Below are positions 52,576 through 60,113 of a stretch of DNA of 64,000 nt, piece by piece. The stretch covers positions 1 to 64,000 of the forward strand of contig JAJPKF010000010.1 in NCBI GenBank assembly GCA_021323865.1, written 5' to 3'. The position numbers and the translations under genes were made by a program. This DNA is from Pseudomonadota bacterium. Its GTDB lineage: Bacteria; Chloroflexota; UBA5177; JAJPKF01. The notes below the pieces were generated by a model that was not told the origin of the DNA, did no database searches, and saw only the letters and a list, made by a program, of their open reading frames with translations. Numbering within the stretch: position 1 is the first letter of the stretch; each line of letters opens with the position of its first letter.

Positions 52576-53661
52576 CTAGAGGATGATGACCGATCGCAGC
52601 ACGCGGCCCGCGTGCATGGCGTGGAAGGCCTCGTCCACGTCCTCCAACCCAATCCGGCTGGAGACCACCTCGTCGAGCTTCAGCTGACCCTTGAGATACA
52701 GGTCGCAGAGCAGCGGAAAGTCCCGCGAGGGCAGGCAGTCGCCATACCAGGAAACGCGAAGCGATCCGCCCAGATTGAAGAACTGCTGCAGCGGAAGGCG
52801 GATGGCCGCCTCCGAGCTGTGGACGCCGATCATCACGCAGGTTCCGGCCAGGTCACGACACCAGATTGCCTCGTTCAGCGTGTCGCTGCGCCCGGCTGCC
52901 TCGAATGAGTAGTCGACGCCCAGTCCGCCGGTCAGTTCCTTGATCCGTTCCACCGTGCCGCCCGCGCGCCCGTCGACGGTATCCGTAGCGCCGAACTGCC
53001 GTGCCCACTCCAGCTTGTTGTCGGCCACATCAACCCCGATCACGGTGCGTGCCCCACAGAGACGCGCCCCCTGGATCACGCTCACGCCCACGCCGCCACA
53101 GCCGAATACGGCGACACTGCTGCCTCGCCGGACCGATGCCGCATAGAGGGCCGCCCCGACGCCGGTCATGACCCCGCAGCCGATCAGGCAGGCGGAGGCA
53201 GCCGGCACCTGGCGAGACACCGGTATCGCCTGACTGGCGGCCACGACAGTGTGGGTGCAGAAGGTGCCGATGCCCAGTGCGGGGGTGAGCTGCTCGCCGT
53301 CGGCGCTGAACATTCGCGGCTCGGCATTGAGGCTCGCGGAGCAGAAACTCGGATGACCGATCAGGCAGAAGCGACAGGAGCCGCACGGCGCCCGCCACGC
53401 CAGGATGACGTAGTCGCCGACCTGCGGTGACTGGACGCCCGGCCCCACCGCTTCGACCGTCCCGCTGCCTTCGTGACCCAGCAGATAGGGGAAGTCGTCG
53501 CCAACCAGCCCTTCGAGATACATGAAGTCGGTGTGGCACACGCCGCTGGCCTCGATCCGAACCAGCACCTCGCCGGGACCGGGGTCCTCGATCCTGATGT
53601 CTTCCAGCACCGGCGACTCACCCGGTCGTCGGGAGATGACACCGCGAGCCGTCAGAGTCAC
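52576..53661 (-). CDS. Zinc-dependent alcohol dehydrogenase (class III-like MDR)
   Basis: The 361-residue medium-chain dehydrogenase has the catalytic-zinc Cys in SGVCHTDFMYLEG, the His-Glu in LLGHEGSG, the structural-zinc lobe CGSCRFCLIGHPSFC, the NAD motif FGCGGVGVSV and a late HAMHAGRVLRS. The type is close to actinobacterial NDMA-dependent or mycothiol-dependent formaldehyde dehydrogenases. It oxidises alcohols or aldehyde adducts with NAD. GGAG lies 9 bases before the GTG. It is divergent from trpS. Confidence 0.9.
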   Translation of the reverse strand: MTLTARGVISRRPGESPVLEDIRIEDPGPGEVLVRIEASGVCHTDFMYLEGLVGDDFPYLLGHEGSGTVEAVGPGVQSPQVGDYVILAWRAPCGSCRFCLIGHPSFCSASLNAEPRMFSADGEQLTPALGIGTFCTHTVVAASQAIPVSRQVPAASACLIGCGVMTGVGAALYAASVRRGSSVAVFGCGGVGVSVIQGARLCGARTVIGVDVADNKLEWARQFGATDTVDGRAGGTVERIKELTGGLGVDYSFEAAGRSDTLNEAIWCRDLAGTCVMIGVHSSEAAIRLPLQQFFNLGGSLRVSWYGDCLPSRDFPLLCDLYLKGQLKLDEVVSSRIGLEDVDEAFHAMHAGRVLRSVIIL

Positions 53662-53742
53662 GCCGGCACTCCGGCGGCCGGTCGCGTGGATGTCGGCATA
53701 GGCGATTTTACAATTGAGCTACGTTCTCTCTCGGGTGGTGCC

Positions 53743-54789
53743 GTGACCGTAGCCGTCGATCCGTCTCGTTCCGTCGGCCTGGAGGCGCAGGCAAAGCCGG
53801 TGGTGTTTTCGGGCATCCAGCCCTCGGGGTACATCACACTGGGAAACTACCTGGGCGCCATTCGGAACTGGGTCGACGACCAGCCCCGCTTCGCGAACAT
53901 CTTCTCCATCGTCGATTTGCACGCCATCACGGTGCCTCAGGACCCGGTCGAGCTGCGCGGCAGCATCTTCACGCTGGCCGCCGTGTACCTTGCCTGCGGT
54001 ATCGATCCGCAGCAGTCTGCCATCTTCGTGCAGTCGGATGTGCACGAGCATCCGGAGCTGGCCTGGATCCTCAATTCGGTCACGCCGGTCGGCTGGCTGA
54101 ACCGGATGACCCAGTACAAATCCAAGTCGGCCAAGCAGCGCGAGCAGACCAGCGCCGGCCTCTTCGACTACCCCGTCCTCATGGCCGCCGATATCCTGCT
54201 CTACCATGCCAACTACGTGCCCGTGGGGGAGGACCAGAAGCAGCACGTGGAGCTGGCTCGCGACATCGCCGATCGTTTCAATGGTCTGTTCGGTGAGACC
54301 CTGACCATGCCGGAGCCGTCCATCCGTCAAGTTGGGGCCCGGATCATGTCACTTTCCGACCCCACCTCCAAGATGAGCAAGAGCGAGCCGGAGGGAGCCA
54401 TTGGGCTGCTCGACCCGCCGGATGTCATCCGCCGCAAGATCATGCGCGCCCAAACCGACTCCTTCCGGGACGTGGTCTTCGATCGCTCCCGAGCCGGTCT
54501 GTTCAATTTGCTGAGCATATACCGGCTACTGTCAAACGAAACCGAGAGCCGGATCGAAGAGCGTTTCGCCGGGCGTGGGTACGGAGACCTAAAGCGTGAG
54601 CTGGCGGAGATGGTCGTGGACGCGCTGGAGCCGATTCAGAGCCGCTATGGGGAGCTGGCGGCGGCGCCCGACCACGTGGTGGGCATTCTGCGTGAGGGGG
54701 CCGATCGAGTCCGGCCGACGGCCGCCGAAACGCTGGCGCAGGTCAAGGAGCGAGTGGGGTTGGGCGTTGCTAGAATCGGCTGGCCTTGA
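53743..54789 (+). CDS. trpS: Tryptophanyl-tRNA synthetase
   Basis: A 348-residue class I synthetase that charges tRNA-Trp. It has the SGIQPSGYITLGNYLGAI start, HIGH-equivalent GNYLG, DLHAITV, ADILLYHANYVPVGEDQKQHVELARDIA (split here as two regions for substrate binding) and the KMSKS loop SKMSKSEPEG. Length is standard. The GTG at 53743 is used; TACAAT (53709-53714) upstream could be a -10 element. The HxlR-type regulator gene starts 2 bases after its stop. Confidence 0.95.
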   Translation: MTVAVDPSRSVGLEAQAKPVVFSGIQPSGYITLGNYLGAIRNWVDDQPRFANIFSIVDLHAITVPQDPVELRGSIFTLAAVYLACGIDPQQSAIFVQSDVHEHPELAWILNSVTPVGWLNRMTQYKSKSAKQREQTSAGLFDYPVLMAADILLYHANYVPVGEDQKQHVELARDIADRFNGLFGETLTMPEPSIRQVGARIMSLSDPTSKMSKSEPEGAIGLLDPPDVIRRKIMRAQTDSFRDVVFDRSRAGLFNLLSIYRLLSNETESRIEERFAGRGYGDLKRELAEMVVDALEPIQSRYGELAAAPDHVVGILREGADRVRPTAAETLAQVKERVGLGVARIGWP

Positions 54790-54790
54790 C

Positions 54791-55141
54791 ATGGATGCAC
54801 GCCCGGACCTACTCTGCCCGAACTATTGCCGGGCTATTGACATTCTCGGCAAGCGCTGGACCTGTCTGATTCTCAGCGTGCTGATGGACGGCCCACGCCG
54901 CTTTTCCGAGCTGGAGCAGGCAGTGAGTGGGATCGGCGGCCGCATGCTGTGTGAGCGCCTGCGTGATCTCACCGAGCATGGGATTGTGGAGACGTCGAGC
55001 ATCGACGGCTCGCCCTCTCGTGTCCGCTATGGCCTCAGCCCCAAGGGGCGGGAGCTGCGCAGCGTGGTGCGGGAGATCGAGCGCTGGGCGAACCGGTGGG
55101 AGCCTGAGGGAGGGCGGGAGACACTGGCGAAACCGGCCTGA
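54791..55141 (+). CDS. HxlR-family transcriptional regulator
   Basis: The 116-residue protein is a winged-helix HxlR regulator: an N-terminal CPNYCRAIDILGKRWTCLIL, GPRRFSELEQAVSGIGGRML (recognition helices), LTEHGIVE and the wing YGLSPKGREL. An N-terminal Cys, as in redox-sensing HxlR proteins (HypR, YodB), is present as CPNYC. It lies 2 bases downstream of trpS, an unexpected coupling. Confidence 0.9.
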   Translation: MDARPDLLCPNYCRAIDILGKRWTCLILSVLMDGPRRFSELEQAVSGIGGRMLCERLRDLTEHGIVETSSIDGSPSRVRYGLSPKGRELRSVVREIERWANRWEPEGGRETLAKPA

Positions 55142-55226
55142 GGTGAGGCCGCAGATAGAGAACCTGCGTGTGGTGGGATAGAGTTAGCCGGAGTGGGTGT
55201 GAAGGGCGCGAAGCCCGAGGGGTTCA

Positions 55227-55535
55227 GTGCTAAGACGTCGTAAGCCACGGCGGCTCGTCGACATGTCGAACGAGGAGGCCGCCGCCTTTTATGTGGCGCG
55301 GGCCAAGTCGCATCTCGAGCGGGGTGAGCTGGCACGGGCCAGTCACCTGTTTCACACCGCGGCGCTTCATGATCCGAGCAACGCCGCGGCGCGAGACGGC
55401 GCCGCCTCGGCCGACCGCATGCTGGAGGAGGCGCGGCACAGCGCCATCTTTTCGCCCGGCCCTTCGACATCCCGGCCGCGCAGCCGCCGGCGGCGCCGGC
55501 GTCCGTGGTGGCGGCGGCTCCTCGGAGTGGCGTAG
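55227..55535 (+). CDS. Small TPR-like helical protein
   Basis: The 102-residue product contains helices AAFYVARAKSHLERGELARA and HLFHTAALHDPSNAAARDGA, arranged like a tetratricopeptide repeat, and an Arg/Ser/Pro-rich tail. The start could be GTG 55227 or ATG 55263. It is unlikely to be catalytic. No family beyond TPR-like can be named and nearby genes give no clue. Confidence 0.55.
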   Translation: MLRRRKPRRLVDMSNEEAAAFYVARAKSHLERGELARASHLFHTAALHDPSNAAARDGAASADRMLEEARHSAIFSPGPSTSRPRSRRRRRRPWWRRLLGVA

Positions 55536-55788
55536 ACCCACTCGGCTGTGCCTTTGGTTTCGGTCCTCTCCTGATCCGGGCGTAACCGCCGGCCGTAGTT
55601 CAAGCTGTGGAAGCGGCGCCGCGCATCGCGAGCGTCTGTCACACGCCTCAAACTCCTCCCCCACCGCTGCCCGGCCCGGGACTGCCCGCTCCCGGCCGGG
55701 CCTCCTCTTGTCCGGGCGGCCAATTGTGTACCATTGTGGGTCCAGAGCCTGGTTTTGAGGCGGCGTCCGCCGCCCACGTGGAGACTGT

Positions 55789-56808
55789 TTGCAGCTGCTT
55801 GTCACTGGGGGAGCCGGCTTCATCGGCTCCAACTTCGTTCGTCATGCCCTGAACCGCTGGCCCGATTGTCGCCTCACCGTTCTCGACAAGCTCACCTACT
55901 CGGGCAATCGCGCCAATCTCGCCGATTGCGAGGCCGACGGACGGATGCGCTTCATCAAGGGCGATATCTGCGATCCCGTCGCCGTCGCCGGGGCGATCAG
56001 AAACTGCTCGGCCGTCATCAATTTCGCTGCCGAGACGCACGTCGATCGGTCCATTCGTGACTCGTCGGACTTTGTCCGGACCGATATCGAAGGGACTCGC
56101 GTGCTGCTCGAGGCGGCCCGGGTGAACCAGGTCGAACGGTACATCCAAGTCAGCACCGACGAGGTCTACGGAGAGATAGCGCACCCGGCGCGATCGTCCG
56201 AGCATGACGTCCTGCGCCCACGGAGCCCCTACGCGGCCTCCAAGGCCGGCGGTGATTTGATGGCATTGGCCTACCACACGACCCACGGAGTGCCGGCCCT
56301 GATCGGCCGGGCCAGCAACAACTTCGGCCCGTATCAATTCCCCGAGAAGCTGATTCCGCTGTTCATCACCAACGCGCTGCAGGAGGCTCCGCTTCCGCTG
56401 TATGGCGACGGTCGTCAGGAGCGCGATTGGCTCGCGGTCGAAGATCATTGCGTGGCCCTGAGCCTCCTCCTCGAACGAGGCGAGCCCGGCCAGATCTACA
56501 ACATCGGGACGGGCGTCGAGCGACCGAATATTGACGTTGCGGAGCGCATCCTGAATCTTGTCGGACGGCCGCCGTCCCTGATCCGGCACGTCACCGACCG
56601 GCCGGGTCATGACCGCCGGTACGCCCTGAGCTGTGACAAGATTCGAGCGCTGGGCTGGTCGCCGCGGCAGGACTTCGACACCGCCCTGGCCGAGACGGTG
56701 CAGTGGTACCGATCCAACGATGCCTGGTGGCGGGCGTGTCGAGGCGACGAGTTCGCCGCTTACTACGCACAGCAGTACGACCAGCGGCTCCAGGACGCTC
56801 GCGCATGA
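55789..56808 (+). CDS. rfbB: dTDP-glucose 4,6-dehydratase
   Basis: The 339-residue extended SDR carries VTGGAGFIGSNFVRHAL, VLDKLTYSGNRANL, NFAAETHVDRSI, STDEVYGEI, the Ser-Tyr-Lys-type SPYAASKAGGDLMALAY and GQIYNIGTGVE. It makes dTDP-4-keto-6-deoxyglucose, the second step to dTDP-L-rhamnose. The start is a TTG at 55789 with GTGGAG upstream. Its stop overlaps rfbD in ATGA. rfbA and rfbC are not in the window. Confidence 0.93.
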   Translation: MQLLVTGGAGFIGSNFVRHALNRWPDCRLTVLDKLTYSGNRANLADCEADGRMRFIKGDICDPVAVAGAIRNCSAVINFAAETHVDRSIRDSSDFVRTDIEGTRVLLEAARVNQVERYIQVSTDEVYGEIAHPARSSEHDVLRPRSPYAASKAGGDLMALAYHTTHGVPALIGRASNNFGPYQFPEKLIPLFITNALQEAPLPLYGDGRQERDWLAVEDHCVALSLLLERGEPGQIYNIGTGVERPNIDVAERILNLVGRPPSLIRHVTDRPGHDRRYALSCDKIRALGWSPRQDFDTALAETVQWYRSNDAWWRACRGDEFAAYYAQQYDQRLQDARA

Positions 56809-57662
56809 AGGCCCTGATCACGGGCGCCGGCGGTCTCCTGGGTTCAGAGCTGGCCTCCGTTCTTCCCGGGGCGGTGGCCCTGAACCATTCGGCGCTCGAC
56901 GTGACCGACGAGGACCAGGTGTGGCGACGGCTCAGCGACCGGCGGGTCGACGTGGTTTTCCACTGCGCCGCCATGTCGGACGTGGACGGCTGCGAGCGGG
57001 AGCCCGTTCGGGCGCGACGCGTCAATGCCCTCGGCGCCCGGAACATTGCCTCCGTGTGCGGCTCGCTGCACATCTTCATGGTCGCCATCAGTACCGATTA
57101 CGTGTTCGACGGCCGGCCGGGTCAGCCGCTTTTGGAGGACGCGTCACCCAAGCCACTCTCCGTCTACGCCCGGACGAAGCTGGAGGGTGAGGCATGCGTC
57201 GAGCAATTCGCTCCCGGGCATGCCATCGTGCGCACCTCGTGGCTGTATGGTCGCGGCCGGAAGAGCTTCGTAAGCTGGGTGATGGATCATGGCCGCGCGA
57301 ACCGGCCGTTTGACGTGGTCACCACGCAGGACTCCAGCCCGACCTATGTTCGTGATCTGGCGCCTGCCCTTGTCCGCCTGGCTTCAACCCGTTCGAACGG
57401 CATCTTCCATCTGGTCAGCGAAGGACATGCGACGCGGGACGAGTGGGCACGCGCGGTTCTCGAGTCGGCGGACCTGGATCCCGGTCTGGTCCGGCCCGTG
57501 GAGAGCTATCCGGCGCCGGCCCGCCGCCCGCGCTACTCGGCGCTCACCAACCGGCGAGCCGCCCAGCTGGGCATTCGCCTGCCCTACTGGCGCGAAGCCT
57601 TGAACCGGTATCTGACCGTCGATGTGCCGTCTGAGGACGGCAGCGCTGCCGTTTCCGCCTAG
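56805..57662 (+). CDS. rfbD: dTDP-4-dehydrorhamnose reductase
   Basis: The 285-residue SDR reduces dTDP-4-keto-L-rhamnose to dTDP-L-rhamnose. It has ITGAGGLLGSELASVL, FHCAAMSDVDGCE, ISTDYVFDG, the YARTKLEGE active-site motif (Tyr and Lys) and VRTSWLYG. The ATG overlaps the rfbB stop by 4 bases. The gene ends with a 4-base tail-to-tail overlap with the PspAA gene. Confidence 0.92.
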   Translation: MKALITGAGGLLGSELASVLPGAVALNHSALDVTDEDQVWRRLSDRRVDVVFHCAAMSDVDGCEREPVRARRVNALGARNIASVCGSLHIFMVAISTDYVFDGRPGQPLLEDASPKPLSVYARTKLEGEACVEQFAPGHAIVRTSWLYGRGRKSFVSWVMDHGRANRPFDVVTTQDSSPTYVRDLAPALVRLASTRSNGIFHLVSEGHATRDEWARAVLESADLDPGLVRPVESYPAPARRPRYSALTNRRAAQLGIRLPYWREALNRYLTVDVPSEDGSAAVSA

Positions 57663-57946
57663 GCTTCGACCGGCTTCAGGTATCCTTCGTCGCTGAACAG
57701 GCGCTTGGCCTCTTCCAGTGAGGTATCGCGCGCCGGAAGGATCAGGTCCGAGGCCGTGAGCCGTTCCGCTGGGAGCGGCCTCCCCGCGTCCTCCACGTAA
57801 CCCACCGCCTCCTGCAGCGCGGCCTGGAAGCTTCCCGCGTCTCCGGCCTCCATGGCCGAAAACAGGCGGCCGTCGATCTCCTCCAGGCGCCCCTTCCCGG
57901 CCTCGTCGACCTCGTATTGGCCCTCGCCCTGAATGCGCACGATCAC
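57659..57946 (-). CDS. PspA-associated protein PspAA
   Basis: A 95-residue protein starting MIVRIQGEGQYEVDE, the hallmark of PspAA (PspA-associated protein), followed by RLEEIDGRLFSAMEAGDAGS and a C-terminal LEEAKRLFSDEGYL. It follows the PspA gene by 10 bases with its ribosome-binding site over the PspA stop. PspAA is linked to PspA in membrane-stress (phage-shock-like) modules of Actinobacteria and Chloroflexi. Confidence 0.85.
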   Translation of the reverse strand: MIVRIQGEGQYEVDEAGKGRLEEIDGRLFSAMEAGDAGSFQAALQEAVGYVEDAGRPLPAERLTASDLILPARDTSLEEAKRLFSDEGYLKPVEA

Positions 57947-57956
57947 CGGCCGCCCC

Positions 57957-58709
57957 TCACTGCTGCGGGGTCTTCTCGCCCTCGGTCAGCTGTGGCTGCT
58001 CCTGAGGCGAGGGAAGGCCCATCTGCTGCTTCATCTGCTCCAGCTGCAGGTCCACTGACGATTTGTCGGTCACCTGCTGCAGCCGTCGATCGATGTCGTC
58101 TTGATTGCTGGTGTAGTCGGTCAGCGCGCCCGAGTCGACCAGCTCGTCCAGGGCCCCGGCGCGCGCCTGCATCTGCTGCGTCTTGTCCTGAGCCCGCTGC
58201 ACGGCCATTCCGACGTCGGCGAACTCCTCGGAGATGCCGGTGGCCGCCTCGCTGATCTTGACCTGTGCCGAGGCGGCGGTGTACTGCGCCTTGATGACTT
58301 CCTTCTGGCTCCGAAAGGCCTCGATTTTGGCCTGGAGACGCTGTTCCGCATCGGTCAGCTTCTGCTGCTGCTGCTCGAGATCGGCGATTTGGGAGGAGAG
58401 GCCCGTGAGCTGACCGTCGATGAGCTGCTTGCGCTGAAGCGCCTCCCTGGCCAGGTCCTCGTTGCCGGCCGCCAGCGCCTGTCGCGCCTGCTGTTCCCGC
58501 TTTTGCGACTCGGCCTGCAGCCGGTCGGCTTCCAGCTGCGTTCGGCGCTTGCTGGTCACCAGCTCCGCCAGACCGCGCTTCACGTTCTGGAGCAGCTCGA
58601 GCTGCTTCTGATAGGAGTAGTCGAGAGTTTCGTTGGGGTTCTCGGCCCGATCCAGCACCTTGTTCATCTTGGCGCCGAAGATCGTGCCCATGCGCTTCAT
58701 CACGCTCAT
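57957..58709 (-). CDS. PspA/IM30 (Vipp1) family membrane-stress protein
   Basis: The 250-residue protein is a long coiled coil typical of PspA/IM30: MKRMGTIFGAKMNKVLDRAE at the N-terminus, then DYSYQKQLELLQNVKRGLAE and long Gln/Glu/Ala helices up to residue 215, with a short Gln/Pro tail. PspA binds membranes and stabilises them under stress. It is co-transcribed with PspAA. No PspC or LiaI-type sensor is adjacent. Confidence 0.9.
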   Translation of the reverse strand: MSVMKRMGTIFGAKMNKVLDRAENPNETLDYSYQKQLELLQNVKRGLAELVTSKRRTQLEADRLQAESQKREQQARQALAAGNEDLAREALQRKQLIDGQLTGLSSQIADLEQQQQKLTDAEQRLQAKIEAFRSQKEVIKAQYTAASAQVKISEAATGISEEFADVGMAVQRAQDKTQQMQARAGALDELVDSGALTDYTSNQDDIDRRLQQVTDKSSVDLQLEQMKQQMGLPSPQEQPQLTEGEKTPQQ

Positions 58710-58846
58710 GGCCTGTCGATCACCTGCCTCTTTCCGTGGCGATTCGGGGCTCGTGGCCCCTCTCGTTAGACTAGTGTCTCATCAGATTGTGGCGCAACGC
58801 CGCACCGGTCGATCGTCGATCAAGCCGCCGCTCTCGGGAGCTCGTC

Positions 58847-59068
58847 GTGGCCCTGCGCATCTACAACCTGACCATCGACGCGCACGATCAGCGCTCCCTG
58901 GCCCGCTTTTGGTCCGAAGCGTCGGGCTATCGCGTGGCCTTCGATAACCCCGACGAGGTGGCCATCGAACGCGCGAACGACCCGGGCCGACATCGGCCAG
59001 GGGACCAGGACTGCGTGGTCATGGCCGACCCGGAGGGAAACGAATTCTGCGTCCTGCCGCCCCGTTGA
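58847..59068 (+). CDS. Shortened VOC-like protein (internal deletion)
   Basis: The 73-residue frame begins like a VOC protein (RIYNLTIDAHDQRSLARFW) and ends like one (DCVVMADPEGNEFCVLPPR), but the roughly 40-50 residues that normally join the two, including the second alpha-helix region with the HLDL motif, are missing. It therefore looks like an in-frame internal deletion of a 115-125-residue protein. A GTG start at 58847 is preferred. It could be a pseudogene remnant or a mini-protein. Confidence 0.55.
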   Translation: MALRIYNLTIDAHDQRSLARFWSEASGYRVAFDNPDEVAIERANDPGRHRPGDQDCVVMADPEGNEFCVLPPR

Positions 59069-59106
59069 GTCGGTAGGCGCCTGCGGTCGGTGAGCCTCTT
59101 GAGGGC

Positions 59107-60009
59107 TCAGCCTGGCCCGGGCGCTCGGAAGCCTTGCCGTCCCTGCGCGGTGATGAAGGAGCGTGCCGCGGAGGCGGTTCGCGTGGTGAGGTACAGCAGC
59201 AGGGCGCTGAGAGCGACCACCACCACCGCCCCGAAGGCGTCCATGATCCAGTGGTTCGCGGAAATCAAGATGACGGCCAGCATCAGGAACGGATAGAGGG
59301 CGCCCGCCAGCCGCAGCCAGAGGTGCCGCCCGACCACCACCAGCGTTCCCCCCACGATGAGTGCGTACACCAGATGCAGGCTGGGCATCGCGGCGAAGGG
59401 GTTGTAGGTGTACGACGTGAGCTGAGCGCCACCGGCCGGCGCCAGGTGAAGGATTTGGGCCGGATCGAAAAAGCCGTAGTTGGGGAACATGCGCGGCGGC
59501 GCGACCGGGAAGGTCATGTACACGATGAGCGCCACGCCGGTGGTGAGATAGAAGAGGTTTCTGACGAAGCTGAACGCCTGATTGCGACGCAGATAGAGCC
59601 AGATCAGGAAGCCCAACGTCACGAACAGGTGCGCGAATGCGTAAAAGCCATAAATCGCGTGCATCAAGAGCTGGTCGGGCAGGAAGAGCTGCTCCAGACG
59701 CGCTTCGAAAAAGATGCCATGGGTGATCTCGAAGTCCAGCAGTCGATAGCCGTTCGAGTACGCCAGGGCGGTGAGCTGGTCGACGGCGATATGCGCTCGC
59801 GAGAACTCGTAGAGCCGCTCGAACATCAGGGTCAGCCCGATCTGACAGGTCAGCCCGAAGAAGCGCTGCAGACGCCGATCAATCGGGCGATCCAGGATCT
59901 TGACGGTGATCCGCCAGATGCCGTAGGCCAGCAGCAGGAACGCCGCCACGACCAGCAGGTAGTCGCCCTCGAGCGCGTCGGCCACCAGCGCGCCCAACCA
60001 GTCGAACAT
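59107..60009 (-). CDS. PAP2-family membrane phosphatase
   Basis: The 300-residue polytopic protein has six or so membrane segments and the PAP2 phosphatase signature: PSLHLVYALIVGG (motif 2, Ser-Leu-His) and SANHWIMDAFGA (motif 3, His and Asp). The first motif is PVAPPRMFPN. It resembles the inositol-phosphotransferase-like (Aur1/Ipt1) branch of PAP2. It dephosphorylates or transfers lipid phosphates in the membrane. GGGAGGG lies before the ATG. Confidence 0.85.
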   Translation of the reverse strand: MFDWLGALVADALEGDYLLVVAAFLLLAYGIWRITVKILDRPIDRRLQRFFGLTCQIGLTLMFERLYEFSRAHIAVDQLTALAYSNGYRLLDFEITHGIFFEARLEQLFLPDQLLMHAIYGFYAFAHLFVTLGFLIWLYLRRNQAFSFVRNLFYLTTGVALIVYMTFPVAPPRMFPNYGFFDPAQILHLAPAGGAQLTSYTYNPFAAMPSLHLVYALIVGGTLVVVGRHLWLRLAGALYPFLMLAVILISANHWIMDAFGAVVVVALSALLLYLTTRTASAARSFITAQGRQGFRAPGPG

Positions 60010-60078
60010 CCGTCCCTCCCGGCCGGATTTTCACCGTTCTTTCATGTTGAGTGTAGCAACCCAGGCACCGGTCTGGCT

Positions 60079-60113
60079 CGGCCTGAGAAGCGCCTCGAAG
60101 GCGCCTCAGGCCG
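60079..60113. terminator. Hairpin overlapping the prolyl oligopeptidase stop
   Basis: CGGCCTGAG (60079-60087) and CTCAGGCCG (60105-60113) enclose a second stem GCGCCT/AGGCGC with a 3-base loop; only two unpaired As break it. It contains the peptidase stop codon (60106-60108). It has no T-run. Confidence 0.5.

Noticed and set aside
55291-55758. 155-codon frame downstream of the HxlR gene
   Set aside because: It has the Arg/Pro/Gly-rich shadow composition and overlaps the more protein-like TPR frame at 55227-55535.
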